Both the position numbers and the translations under genes were made by a program. From Acidobacteriota bacterium (GTDB lineage: Bacteria > Acidobacteriota > Blastocatellia > Pyrinomonadales > Pyrinomonadaceae): a DNA stretch of 35,485 nt. The number at the start of each line of letters is the position of its first letter. Positions within the stretch are counted from its first letter, which is position 1. Location: assembly GCA_013813755.1 (NCBI GenBank), contig JACCRD010000131.1, positions 1 through 35,485 on the forward strand, written 5' to 3'. The notes beneath the pieces are model-generated. The model saw only the letters and a list, made by a program, of their open reading frames with translations, was not told the DNA's origin and ran no database searches. Shown piece after piece: positions 6,746 to 14,768 of this stretch.

Positions 6746-7987
6746 ATGAAACGTCGTGTTGTAGTTACGGGACTCGGTCTGATTACGCCGTGTGGAAATG
6801 ATGTCACCACCACGTGGACGTCAATTATTCGCGGTCAAAGCGGTGTCGGTTTTATTGAAAAATTTGATACTGAAAAATACTCGGTAAAAATCGCGGCTGA
6901 AGTCAGAAATTTTGACCCGCTGAATTTTATGGAGAAAAAAGAAGCCAGGCGAATGGGTGCGTTCACGCATTTTGCGATTGCCGCCTCCGATGAAGCCATA
7001 AAACACAGCGGATTAGTTATTGATGATTCCAACGCTGAGATGATCGGCACTTATATCAGCAGCGGAATCGGTGATTTCTGGGCGATTGAGCGAGAGCACG
7101 ATAAACTTTTGTCGGGCGGACCCGACCGCGTATCGCCTTTTTTTATTCCGCAGTCAATCGTTAATCTGGCGGCGGGCAACGTTTCAATCAGGCACGGCGC
7201 GAAAGGTCCGAATACGGCAACCGCTACCGCCTGCGCGGCTGGGGCGCACGCCATCGGCGACAGTTTCAGATATATTGAACGCGGCGATGCTGACGCAATG
7301 ATTTGCGGCGGCGCGGAAAGCGCAATTACTCCAATGTCAGTCGCGGGTTTTGCTTCACTGAAAGCGCTTTCCACGCGAAACAATGACCCGCAAAAAGCCT
7401 CGCGTCCTTTTGACGCGGAACGCGACGGCTTTGTCATCGGCGAAGGCGCGGGACTTATGATTTTGGAAGAACTTGAGTTTGCCAAAGCGCGCGGTGCGAA
7501 AATTTACGCCGAAATCGTCGGCTATGGAATGAGTGGCGACGCTTTTCATATCACCGCGCCCGATGAAACCGGTTCGGGACCAAAACGTGTGATGCTGAAA
7601 GCGATGAAGGATGCCGGAATCGGACCGGAACAAATCGGTTACATTAACGCTCACGGAACTTCAACGCCGTATAACGATAAATACGAAACTTTAGCGATTA
7701 AATTAGCGTTTGGCGATCACGCTCAAAACGTTGCGATTAGTTCGACAAAATCGATGGTTGGACACGCACTCGGCGCGGCGGGTGGAATTGAAGCGGTTTT
7801 CAGCGTTTTGGCAATTCACGAAAAAGTTTTGCCGCCGACGACCAATTACGAGTTTCCTGACCCGGAGTGTGATTTGGATTACATTCCAAACGAAGCTCGA
7901 GTCGCGGAAGTTGAATATGTTTTGTCAAACAGCTTCGGCTTTGGCGGAACGAATGCCTGCCTGATTTTCAAGAGATTTGGTGAATAA
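6746..7987 (+). CDS. fabF: beta-ketoacyl-ACP synthase II
   Basis: FabF elongates acyl-ACP with malonyl-ACP. The ORF track starts at 6689 inside the inverted repeat. The start I use is the ATG at 6746, which begins MKRRVVVTGLGLITPCGND, the canonical KAS II N-terminus, and gives 413 aa. The active-site Cys is in TATACAAGAHAIGD (about 162), with catalytic histidines in NAHGTSTPYND (about 303) and KSMVGHALGAAGG. The C-terminus SNSFGFGGTNACLIFKRF is typical. It has no strong Shine-Dalgarno sequence. The hicB gene starts 3 nt after its stop. Confidence 0.97.
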   Translation: MKRRVVVTGLGLITPCGNDVTTTWTSIIRGQSGVGFIEKFDTEKYSVKIAAEVRNFDPLNFMEKKEARRMGAFTHFAIAASDEAIKHSGLVIDDSNAEMIGTYISSGIGDFWAIEREHDKLLSGGPDRVSPFFIPQSIVNLAAGNVSIRHGAKGPNTATATACAAGAHAIGDSFRYIERGDADAMICGGAESAITPMSVAGFASLKALSTRNNDPQKASRPFDAERDGFVIGEGAGLMILEELEFAKARGAKIYAEIVGYGMSGDAFHITAPDETGSGPKRVMLKAMKDAGIGPEQIGYINAHGTSTPYNDKYETLAIKLAFGDHAQNVAISSTKSMVGHALGAAGGIEAVFSVLAIHEKVLPPTTNYEFPDPECDLDYIPNEARVAEVEYVLSNSFGFGGTNACLIFKRFGE

Positions 7988-7990
7988 GTT

Positions 7991-8182
7991 ATGAAAAGTG
8001 TCGAATATACATTTTGGCAGGATGACGAATTTTTTATTGGATATTTAAATAATTACCCGGAGTATCAAACGCAAGGTTATTCAAAGGAAGAATTACTGGA
8101 AAATCTAAGAGACCTTTTGAAAGATTTCGAATCAGGCGAAGTCCCATTTATCAAAAAGGTAGAGGAAATGGTTATCGCCTAA
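7991..8182 (+). CDS. hicB: HicB-like antitoxin, short form
   Basis: This 63-aa protein starts MKSVEYTFWQDDEFFIGYLNNYPEYQTQGYSKEELLENL. The pattern of a short beta-hairpin, then GYL...PEYxTQGxSxEEAxxNL and a helix, is the partial RNase H-like fold of HicB antitoxins. It lacks the C-terminal helix-turn-helix or ribbon-helix-helix that many HicB proteins use for autoregulation, so the pair probably depends on transcription from upstream. It starts 3 nt after fabF and its stop overlaps the hicA start by one base (TAATG). Its family is clear, and its exact biological role is inferred. Confidence 0.85.
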   Translation: MKSVEYTFWQDDEFFIGYLNNYPEYQTQGYSKEELLENLRDLLKDFESGEVPFIKKVEEMVIA

Positions 8183-8361
8183 TGAAAAGGCGCGATTTAG
8201 TAAAACGGCTTGAAGAAATGGGATGTGTTTTAGTACGACAGGGTGGTAAGCCCGATTTTTACACAAATTACAAAACAAAAAAATCACAACCTGTCCCGCG
8301 CCATCAGCAAATTAACGAAAATTTGGCAAAAGCAATTATTAAAAAACTTTCTGATCAGTAA
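8182..8361 (+). CDS. hicA: HicA-like protein with the catalytic His replaced
   Basis: At 59 aa this gene is too short for the ORF track. The frame reads MKRRDLVKRLEEMGCVLVRQ, then GGKPDFYTNYKTKKSQPVPR and HQQINENLAKAIIKKLSDQ. This is the HicA double-stranded-RNA-binding-like fold: MKRRDLIKxLExxGC, RxGG, then VPRHxEI and a final helix. In HicA mRNA interferases the segment after RxGG is usually (N/K)H(x)xY, with an essential His. Here that position is Pro (GGKPDFY), so ribonuclease activity is doubtful. It starts inside the hicB stop and ends 3 nt before etfB. Confidence 0.85.
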   Translation: MKRRDLVKRLEEMGCVLVRQGGKPDFYTNYKTKKSQPVPRHQQINENLAKAIIKKLSDQ

Positions 8362-8364
8362 AAT

Positions 8365-9141
8365 ATGAAAATTATTGTTTTAATGAAACAAGTTGCCAAC
8401 AAAGACGCGGTTTTGCGTGTTGGCAGAGACGAGAAATGGATTGATGAATCCGATATTGCTCATCAAACCAACGAATCTGACGGCTATGCGCTCGAAGAAG
8501 CTTTGCGGCTCAAAGAAGCGAAAGGCGAAGGTGAAGTTGTCGTCTGCACGCTTGGCGCGCAAAGTGCAAAAACTGTTTTAAAAGACGCTCTAGCGCGCGG
8601 CGCTGACCGGGCGATTCATATTGTCAATGAAAACGAAAACCGTCTGTCGCCTTATCAGATTGCTAAGACTATTGCCGATGCGATCAGGGAGGAAAATGCC
8701 GATTTAGTTTTCACAGGGCTTCAATCCGATGATGCAAGTTACGGTCAAACGGGAGTAATTTTGGCGGAACTTCTGGGAATTCCTCACGCGACGATTGTCA
8801 TCGATATTGATCGCAGCAATTTGGAAAATAATCTGCGCATCAAAAGAGAACTCGAAAGTGGTTGGTATCAATGGTTTACATATCAATTGCCCGCGCTTCT
8901 GACGATTCAATCAGGTATTTCGCAAATTCGTTACGCTAGCTTGAAAGGAATTATGGCGGCGAAAAAGAAGGAGATTAAGGAAGTTAACGCTTCATTCGAC
9001 AATTTCGATTCGGCGCAACACATCCAAAAAGTTTATCTTCCGCTGAAAACCAAACAAACACAGATGCTCGGAAACGGCAACGCGAAAGCCGGCGCGGTTG
9101 AATTGATTGAGAAATTAAAAACAGAAGTCAGAGTTTTATAA
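8365..9141 (+). CDS. etfB: electron transfer flavoprotein beta subunit
   Basis: EtfB forms the heterodimeric ETF with EtfA and accepts electrons from acyl-CoA and other dehydrogenases. The 258-aa product begins MKIIVLMKQVANKDAVLRVG and has the typical NESDGYALEEALRLKE, VVCTLGAQSAKTVLKDALARGADRAIHI (nucleotide-binding region) and GLQSDDASYGQTGVILAELLGIPHAT segments. Length is normal for the family. It begins 3 nt after hicA, with no obvious promoter of its own, so it appears to be transcribed from the fab operon or from a site inside it. etfA follows after 64 bp. Confidence 0.95.
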   Translation: MKIIVLMKQVANKDAVLRVGRDEKWIDESDIAHQTNESDGYALEEALRLKEAKGEGEVVVCTLGAQSAKTVLKDALARGADRAIHIVNENENRLSPYQIAKTIADAIREENADLVFTGLQSDDASYGQTGVILAELLGIPHATIVIDIDRSNLENNLRIKRELESGWYQWFTYQLPALLTIQSGISQIRYASLKGIMAAKKKEIKEVNASFDNFDSAQHIQKVYLPLKTKQTQMLGNGNAKAGAVELIEKLKTEVRVL

Positions 9142-9205
9142 CAAGCTTTACAAGTATAAATTAAGCTTAGTAAGAAATAAATTTGTCGTGCTAATTTAGA
9201 AAAAT

Positions 9206-10177
9206 ATGATTTTAGTATTTATCGAACACAAAAATTGTGTTTTAAACAAAGCCTCGCTTGAAGCGGTTGCTGCCGCGCAAAACATCGGTAAGGACTTAGG
9301 TTTGAGTGTGACTGCCGTGATTCCATGTGACAAAGATTGTAGTTTGGCTCAGGAATTAGCTGCTTATAATTTGGAAAAAGTTATTGTTGCGAAAAACGAT
9401 AAACTCGGAATATATACACCTGATGCTTATGCGGATGCGTGGGAAAATGTGATTAAAGCGACAAATCCAAAATATGTCGTGATGGCGCACACTTATCAGG
9501 TGCGAGATTTTGCGCCGAAAATTGCTGCGCGGCTGGGAAGGGAAGTGGTCGCAGACTGCATTCGCTACCGCCATGAAAACGGAAAACTTGTTTTTACGCG
9601 CCGTATTTTTCTTGGCAAATTAGATGCTGATGTCACAATTGAAGGCGACGCGCCATATTTTGTAACGTTTCAATCAGGCGCATTCCGCGGCGAGAACGCC
9701 GAAAAGGGCGACGGCGCAAAAGTTGAAATAATGGAAGTTCAAATCAGCGAGCCGCGAATGCGGGCGGAAGAACCGTTTCAGGAAGTAAAAGCATCAGTTG
9801 ATTTAACAAAATCAGGAATAATCGTGGCAGTCGGGCGCGGCATCAAATCACAGGAAAATATTGCCCAAGCTCAAGCGCTTGCCGATGCGCTCGGCGGGGA
9901 CCTCGCCGCATCGCGTCCGATTTGCGACGCTGAATGGCTACCGATTGAACGGCAAATCGGCTCCAGCGGACAAACCGTCGCTCCGAAAGTTTATATCGCG
10001 CTCGGAATTTCCGGCGCGATTCAGCATATCGTCGGTATGAAAAATGCCGGAACAATCGTCGCCATTAATAAAGACAAGGAAGCTCCAATCTTTGATATCG
10101 CCGACTACGGAATTGTCGGAGATTTGTTTGAAGCCCTGCCCGTGATGGTCGAAGAAATTAAAAAAGCGAAAGGTTAA
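9206..10177 (+). CDS. etfA: electron transfer flavoprotein alpha subunit
   Basis: EtfA holds the FAD of ETF and passes electrons on, usually to ETF:quinone oxidoreductase. The 323-aa protein has an N-terminal alpha/beta domain (MILVFIEHKNCVLNKASLEA) and a C-terminal FAD domain with IIVAVGRGIKSQENIAQAQALADALGG, GSSGQTVAPKVYIALGISGAIQH and NAGTIVAINKDKEAPIFDIADYGIVGDL, which are the classic FAD-contact motifs. No ETF:quinone oxidoreductase or acyl-CoA dehydrogenase gene lies nearby in the window. The operon ends at the strong terminator that follows. Confidence 0.96.
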   Translation: MILVFIEHKNCVLNKASLEAVAAAQNIGKDLGLSVTAVIPCDKDCSLAQELAAYNLEKVIVAKNDKLGIYTPDAYADAWENVIKATNPKYVVMAHTYQVRDFAPKIAARLGREVVADCIRYRHENGKLVFTRRIFLGKLDADVTIEGDAPYFVTFQSGAFRGENAEKGDGAKVEIMEVQISEPRMRAEEPFQEVKASVDLTKSGIIVAVGRGIKSQENIAQAQALADALGGDLAASRPICDAEWLPIERQIGSSGQTVAPKVYIALGISGAIQHIVGMKNAGTIVAINKDKEAPIFDIADYGIVGDLFEALPVMVEEIKKAKG

Positions 10178-10192
10178 ACTTAATTTTTCAGT

Positions 10193-10238
10193 AAACAAGA
10201 AAGCCGTTAGAAATTAATTTCTAACGGCTTTCTTGTTT
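10193..10238. terminator. bidirectional intrinsic terminator
   Basis: This is a 46-bp perfect palindrome with two 23-bp arms centred at 10215/10216. Its GC-rich core GCCGTTAG is flanked by A-rich and T-rich runs (AAACAAGAAA before, TTTCTTGTTT after). It lies between the convergent ends of etfA (+) and the DUF6335 gene (-) and would terminate both. Confidence 0.9.
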
Positions 10239-10254
10239 ATAATAAATCTTGTGA

Positions 10255-10638
10255 TTAGTTAAATCCGTCCTTGTCTTTAGAACTTTCGTCCAGCTCAAAA
10301 CGATTACGGTCGCGTTTTTCCATTTTTTCTAAAAGATCGAGCGGTTCATTATCCTGGTAATCGATACCCATCGCGTGCGCGTTTTCTTCAACGTCAGATT
10401 GATCAGGCGTTGGATTGTGACCGAAAACCGATTCTGAACCGGTGCTGTTAACATCCGCCCAGTCCGCGTCAACATCGCCGCCCGAATCAGCCGGAGAAGA
10501 TGAGTTATGTTCAGAAAGACGCTCTTTTAATTCATTTGGGGCTTGCGGAGCGTGCGCGATTTCTTCGTCCATAAATTCTTTGATGTCCTGATCAGGCGGC
10601 GTTTCTTTTTCGTAAAATTCCAAATCTTTTCCGGTCAT
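10255..10638 (-). CDS. DUF6335 family protein
   Basis: This 127-aa, very acidic protein has the segments GGDVDADWADVNSTGSESVFG, NPTPDQSDVEENAHAMGIDYQDNEPL and EKMEKRDRNRFELDESS. I recognise these as the DUF6335 signature, known mainly from cyanobacteria and a few other phyla. It has no signal peptide or membrane helix and probably contains long disordered stretches. The function of the family is unknown. An AGAGG-type Shine-Dalgarno (AAAGAGGTAGAATTT) precedes the ATG. It appears to be a single-gene unit ending at the bidirectional terminator. Confidence 0.82.
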   Translation of the reverse strand: MTGKDLEFYEKETPPDQDIKEFMDEEIAHAPQAPNELKERLSEHNSSSPADSGGDVDADWADVNSTGSESVFGHNPTPDQSDVEENAHAMGIDYQDNEPLDLLEKMEKRDRNRFELDESSKDKDGFN

Positions 10639-10713
10639 AAATTCTACCTCTTTTTGTTTATTCAGACTGAGAAAAGCATAACATATCGATAGAAAGAAAG
10701 TGAACGCGATTGA

Positions 10714-10944
10714 TTAAATGAAAACTATCGACTGCGCCGAAGGAATCTCGAATCGCCGGCGGCAGCGCATATTTTTGCACATCAGCATATCGTCCATCCG
10801 CACCATATAATCACGCGATTTATCCAACTGCGCGCGTTCCTGTTGATTGAGATTTCGGGGTAAATTTTTTTTCTTTGTCCGCTTGAGCCAACGCACATCG
10901 TAGTCGTTTCGCTCACGGCAATTAGGGCAAGCGAAACTTGCCAT
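10714..10944 (-). CDS. small zinc-ribbon protein
   Basis: The 76-aa product starts MASFACPNCRERNDYDVRWL and carries CPNC near the N-terminus and MLMCKNMRCRRRFEIP near the C-terminus. The two Cys pairs would form a zinc ribbon, and the region between them is basic and rich in charged residues. The ORF track starts 14 codons earlier (10986), but the ATG at 10944 has a Shine-Dalgarno AGGAAA at good spacing while the upstream ATG has none. I recognise no specific family. A role in nucleic-acid or protein binding is a guess from the ribbon only. Confidence 0.7.
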   Translation of the reverse strand: MASFACPNCRERNDYDVRWLKRTKKKNLPRNLNQQERAQLDKSRDYMVRMDDMLMCKNMRCRRRFEIPSAQSIVFI

Positions 10945-11052
10945 TTTTATTTCCTGTTTTTCGTCGAAAATATCTTTTTCCTGCATAAAATGTGAACCGC
11001 AAATGGTTTAGCTTAACAACAGAGCAATGATAAATACCTCCGCTGATAACGG

Positions 11053-11349
11053 TTAATTTTCTTTCGGCAAATCTCTCAAATACTGAAAGCTATAAATGCC
11101 GGTTTCGTGACCGTCTGAAAATCGAAAATTCAGCGCGTATCGACCGACAATCGAGATTGAGGAAAATGATAGATCATCGACGATTTGATCAGGTTTCAGA
11201 ATTTTTTCACCCGTCCATTCGTTAATGCACCCGGCACACGGACAAGACTTTCTCAAATATGCCGCGTGAAATACGTCTTCTTTTCCGTCCGACCATCTAA
11301 CTAAGAGTTCATTGTTTGTTTCCTCGACAATTTCGATTGGTTCAATCAT
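11053..11349 (-). CDS. DUF971 family protein (GBBH-like N-terminal domain)
   Basis: The 98-aa protein has the segment LLVRWSDGKEDVFHAAYLRKSCPCAGC followed by VGRYALNFRFSDGHETGIYSFQYLRDL. This matches DUF971, the small domain also found at the N-terminus of gamma-butyrobetaine hydroxylases, which binds a metal through conserved Cys and His. Stand-alone forms are often found near iron-sulfur or metal-handling genes, but no activity is settled. Its ATG lies inside the end of brxC (8-nt overlap), so the two are translationally coupled. It is the last gene of the glgP-membrane protein-brxC operon. Confidence 0.88.
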   Translation of the reverse strand: MIEPIEIVEETNNELLVRWSDGKEDVFHAAYLRKSCPCAGCINEWTGEKILKPDQIVDDLSFSSISIVGRYALNFRFSDGHETGIYSFQYLRDLPKEN

Positions 11350-11674
11350 CAGATTTTAGAATTTTCTCGACATCGCTCGCTGTTACGTCGTAATGCGAAG
11401 CCTGATAAACGACCTTTCCGTTTTTCACAACAATTGCCTGCGGTGATTCGTGCCGGACACCGGTTTTTCTAGCGATAGCGTTTGAAACGTCTCGAGAATT
11501 TTGGATGATAACCAAATGTATGTCAGCGTCGGCATTGGAAATTTCCTGATAAACTCCCGCGCTAATTGGACAAGTCGTGCTGTGCTTAAACAAAACAATT
11601 GGATTTTCAACGGATTTGCTGAACAACTGTTCCAATTTTTCGATTGTATCTAATTTAATAAAATTTGCTTTCAT
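11342..11674 (-). CDS. brxC: BrxC/YtxJ-type monothiol bacilliredoxin
   Basis: This 110-aa thioredoxin-fold protein has VLFKHSTTCPISAGVYQEI, with the single conserved Cys at residue 35 in a TCPIS motif. It also has a cis-Pro-type segment VRHESPQAIVVKNGKVVYQASH. This is the pattern of YtxJ/BrxC proteins, which remove bacillithiol from mixed disulfides in Firmicutes. Presence of the gene suggests the organism uses bacillithiol or a similar low-molecular thiol, as reported for some non-Firmicutes. It starts 3 nt after the membrane protein gene and overlaps the DUF971 gene. Confidence 0.88.
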   Translation of the reverse strand: MKANFIKLDTIEKLEQLFSKSVENPIVLFKHSTTCPISAGVYQEISNADADIHLVIIQNSRDVSNAIARKTGVRHESPQAIVVKNGKVVYQASHYDVTASDVEKILKSDD

Positions 11675-11677
11675 AAT

Positions 11678-12433
11678 TTAATTATAACTTCCCGCATTTT
11701 GATACGCACTTGGCGAAGGCGGAATGTTTGACGGAATGTTACTAAAATAGTCTAAAGACGGAAATACTTTTCGATAAACAACGAGCGCGCCTGCAAACAT
11801 TATTGGCAGCATCAAGTAAACACCAACCAGACAGAGCGCGTAGCCGATTATCATCATTGCCACTTCAAGAGCGACGAATCCGATTATGCCGCCCAAATTA
11901 TTCCACACAGCTTTGGCGCTTAACTTAAAAGCTGCCATTCCCGAAAGTTTATATTCGACGATTAAAGGATAAGCAAACAACACGAAAGTGTGAATTATTC
12001 CTAAAACAATCCAAAGTATCAGTATCTCAACTGCAAAAAAACTTAAATAGGGAATCATCAGACTCGGATCCGGGTTATTTGACTGCATCAATGAAATTTG
12101 CATTAGAACTAAAGGAATATAAGCCAGAATTCCAAACAATATTGCGGGTAATATTAAAACCAGAGACGCCACCAAACCGGGCACAAAAAAATCGAAGCCT
12201 TTAAATAAATCTCCAAAACTTACGGCTTGCCCGTTCATTTTTTGAAAAAGGCAAAAATAAATTCCGCACATCATCGCGCCGAGAAGTATGCCGAAAGGCA
12301 CGGCACCGGCAATCAGCATTCCGACCAGAGTGATAGCAAAGATTAACCAATACTGGTCTTTGATTAATTCCCACCCTTCCTTCATACATTCGACAGGACG
12401 AATTACCCGGGTCTTAAATTGAATTTCCGACAT
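11678..12433 (-). CDS. predicted multi-pass integral membrane protein
   Basis: The 251-aa product starts with a soluble N-terminus (MSEIQFKTRVIRPVECMKEG, then WELIKDQYWLIF). About five to six hydrophobic segments follow, for example LIFAITLVGMLIAGAVPFGI, VASLVLILPAILFGILAYI, ILILWIVLGIIHTFVLF and MMIIGYALCLVGVYLM. It ends with a Pro/Ser-rich tail (NIPPSPSAYQNAGSYN). The layout of pairs of helices with ALKLS-like amphipathic repeats (AAFKLSAKAVWNNLGG) resembles loosely defined bacterial membrane families found near glycerophosphodiesterase-type membrane domains, but I cannot name the family. It starts 4 nt after glgP and ends 3 nt before brxC. Confidence 0.85.
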   Translation of the reverse strand: MSEIQFKTRVIRPVECMKEGWELIKDQYWLIFAITLVGMLIAGAVPFGILLGAMMCGIYFCLFQKMNGQAVSFGDLFKGFDFFVPGLVASLVLILPAILFGILAYIPLVLMQISLMQSNNPDPSLMIPYLSFFAVEILILWIVLGIIHTFVLFAYPLIVEYKLSGMAAFKLSAKAVWNNLGGIIGFVALEVAMMIIGYALCLVGVYLMLPIMFAGALVVYRKVFPSLDYFSNIPSNIPPSPSAYQNAGSYN

Positions 12434-12437
12434 AAAT

Positions 12438-14654
12438 TTACTTACCTGCTTGATAAATTTTCTCGATATAATCCTTTAACATTCGGTCGCTGGAAAATTG
12501 CGGTGTCAGCGTCGCAAGTGAATTTTTCATTCGCCGAATCCACTCGCTTGATAATCCGTCCGCGTTTTTTGCATAATATGTGGGAACGACTTCAGTTTCC
12601 AGAACTTTATAAAGTGATTCGGCGTCGTCTTTGTCAATTTTTTCAATGGCTGTATCATCTTCATCCCTCAAAACGCCAAGCGAAAATCCGTTTTCTCCGT
12701 TAAAACCTTCAATCCACCAACCGTCCAAAATTGAAAGATTAAGACCGCCGTTCATCGCTACTTTTTGACCGCTGGTTCCGCTGGCTTCGAGCGGGCGGCG
12801 CGGAACATTGAGCCAAACGTCAACGCCCTGAACAAGATAACGCGCTACTTCCTGATCGTAATCTTCCAAAAAAACAGCACGCCGCTGCCACTGCGAATTT
12901 TCATCAAAACTCATCAAATTCTGCAAAATTTCCTTCGCGCTTCGATCCTGCGGATGTGCTTTGCCGGCAAAAACAAATTGGACGGGCTTTTCGACATCGT
13001 CCACCATTTTAACGAGTCTTTCCAAATCGGTCAGAAGCAAATTCCAGCGCTTGTAAGCAGCTACGCGACGCGCGAAACCGATTGTTAAAATGTCCGGAGA
13101 AAACAATTTGTTAGTATTTCTGTGTTCATTGATAGTATTGTGCGAACCGATTTCAGCAGAAAAGGTTTTTTGGCGAATAAACGAAACGAGCAATTGCTTT
13201 AATAATTGGTGTGTTTTCCAAATTTCGGCATCGGGGATCTTCTCAATCGCTGCGCGCCAGGCTGTTTCATCCGGCAGTATTTCAGACCAGTTTTTTCCGA
13301 TACGTTTTTCGTAAAGCGTCTGAAATACGGGCGCGATCCAAGTCGGAGCGTGAATGCCGTTGGTCACATACGTGATCGGAACTTCTTCGCTTTTTGTGAT
13401 TTCAGGAAACATCTCCAGCCACAAATCACGCGAAACTTCACCGTGTTTTTCACTTACGCCGTTTGCCGAACGAGTCAGGCGAAGCGCGAGCGGCGTCATT
13501 CCGAACCACTCAGCGTCGTCTTCAGGATTCGTGCGTCCGAGCGCGAAAAGCTCTTCTTTAGTAATTTTCAACGCCGAAATAAAATTTTTGTCGAAACATC
13601 CCTCGATGGCATCCGGCGAAAACGTATCGTTTCCGGCTGACACCGGTGTGTGAGTTGTGAAAACACATTTTTTCCTGACGAAATTAATTGCATCGTCAAA
13701 TGTGGAGTTCACATTTAATTCTAAATATTCTCTTGCCAATTCGAGAGTCAAAAACGCGGAATGTCCTTCATTCAAATGATAAATTGATGGTTCAACGCCA
13801 AGTTTTCTGAGAAGCCGGACACCGCCGATACCGAGGATTTTCTCCTGTACAATCCGCGTTTCCGTGTCGCCGCCATATAAATGTCCGGTAATCAGGCGAT
13901 CAACTTCAGAATTTTGTTCAACATTCGTATCAAGCAAATAAAGCGAAATTCGTCCGATTCGGGCAAGCCAGGCGCGCGCGAAAACTTCTCGACCGCGAAT
14001 GTGAATCGAGATCAAAATCAGGTTGCTTTCTTCGTCCTGAATAGGTTCTAACGCAAGTTCGTTTTCAAAAGAATCTAAATAATGCTCTTCCTGCAAACCT
14101 TCATGGTTAATTTTTTGTCGAAAATAGCCATATCGATAAAATAAACCGACGGCAACCAACGGCACGTTCATATCGCTGGCAGACTTGAGATGATCACCGG
14201 CAAGAATGCCGAGCCCGCCTGAATAAATCGGTAAAGAATTATGAATGCCGTATTCGGCGCAAAAGTACGCCGCCGGATTCACGCCGCTGATATTTTTGAA
14301 ATTCTCCAGAGCAGCGGAAATATATTTCTCAAAATTTTCAGAAAAAATTTGCATTCTTTCTAAATAACTTGTGTCCAGAGCTTTTTGCCAAAGCCTCAAC
14401 TCGCTGGCTCGCTTAAGAAATAAACGCGGATTTTGTTCACACTCGTCCCAAAGCCGCGGATCGATTTCTCGAAATAAATTCGTGCCTTCAGGTTTCCAGG
14501 ACCAAAAATAATTCCACGACAGAGTTTCTAAAAATCGAAGATTTTCAGGAAGTTGGCGGTCGAAACGAAAGTTGTTTCTAAAATTTTCTTCATTCTGCAA
14601 CTTTGCCGCCGGCTGCATATTTCTCTTAGTTTCAATTGAAGATGCTTCTGTCAT
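12438..14654 (-). CDS. glgP: alpha-glucan (glycogen/maltodextrin) phosphorylase, short DUF3417-containing form
   Basis: GlgP cleaves alpha-1,4-glucans with phosphate to glucose-1-phosphate using pyridoxal phosphate (GT35). The 738-aa protein begins with a DUF3417-like segment (LPENLRFLETLSWNYFWSW), typical of the shorter phosphorylases of archaea and many bacteria. It then has AAYFCAEYGIHNSLPIYSGGLGILAGDHLKSASD, HLNEGHSAFL, FTTHTPVSAGNDTF, GFARRVAAYKR and the PLP site EASGTSGQKVAMNGGLNLSILDGWW near residue 630. The PLP site has QK where most homologues have MK; the Lys is kept. It is the first gene of a four-gene operon with a membrane protein, brxC and DUF971. Confidence 0.95.
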   Translation of the reverse strand: MTEASSIETKRNMQPAAKLQNEENFRNNFRFDRQLPENLRFLETLSWNYFWSWKPEGTNLFREIDPRLWDECEQNPRLFLKRASELRLWQKALDTSYLERMQIFSENFEKYISAALENFKNISGVNPAAYFCAEYGIHNSLPIYSGGLGILAGDHLKSASDMNVPLVAVGLFYRYGYFRQKINHEGLQEEHYLDSFENELALEPIQDEESNLILISIHIRGREVFARAWLARIGRISLYLLDTNVEQNSEVDRLITGHLYGGDTETRIVQEKILGIGGVRLLRKLGVEPSIYHLNEGHSAFLTLELAREYLELNVNSTFDDAINFVRKKCVFTTHTPVSAGNDTFSPDAIEGCFDKNFISALKITKEELFALGRTNPEDDAEWFGMTPLALRLTRSANGVSEKHGEVSRDLWLEMFPEITKSEEVPITYVTNGIHAPTWIAPVFQTLYEKRIGKNWSEILPDETAWRAAIEKIPDAEIWKTHQLLKQLLVSFIRQKTFSAEIGSHNTINEHRNTNKLFSPDILTIGFARRVAAYKRWNLLLTDLERLVKMVDDVEKPVQFVFAGKAHPQDRSAKEILQNLMSFDENSQWQRRAVFLEDYDQEVARYLVQGVDVWLNVPRRPLEASGTSGQKVAMNGGLNLSILDGWWIEGFNGENGFSLGVLRDEDDTAIEKIDKDDAESLYKVLETEVVPTYYAKNADGLSSEWIRRMKNSLATLTPQFSSDRMLKDYIEKIYQAGK

Positions 14655-14699
14655 AAATTAGAATTACTCATCCAAAGTCAAAAGCCAGAGTAATCTCGA

Positions 14700-14727
14700 A
14701 ACTATAAACTATCAACTTTTAAGTATC
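14700..14727. repeat. degenerate heptad repeat upstream of glgP
   Basis: The sequence reads as 7-nt units aactata, aactatc, aactttt, aagtatc, with 4 to 6 matches between neighbours. The pattern weakens to each side (ccaaagt, caaaagc before; aaatgga after). It occupies the 114-bp spacer between the macro-domain gene and glgP. I could not identify promoter hexamers there. Confidence 0.5.
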
Positions 14728-14768
14728 AAATGGATTGGATAAAATTTCGTTTAAGAGTTTTTTTGAGA

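Noticed and set aside
9143-9175. AAGCTT-containing inverted repeat between etfB and etfA
   Set aside because: The pairing is only 6 bp, with an AT-rich surround that gives such matches by chance.
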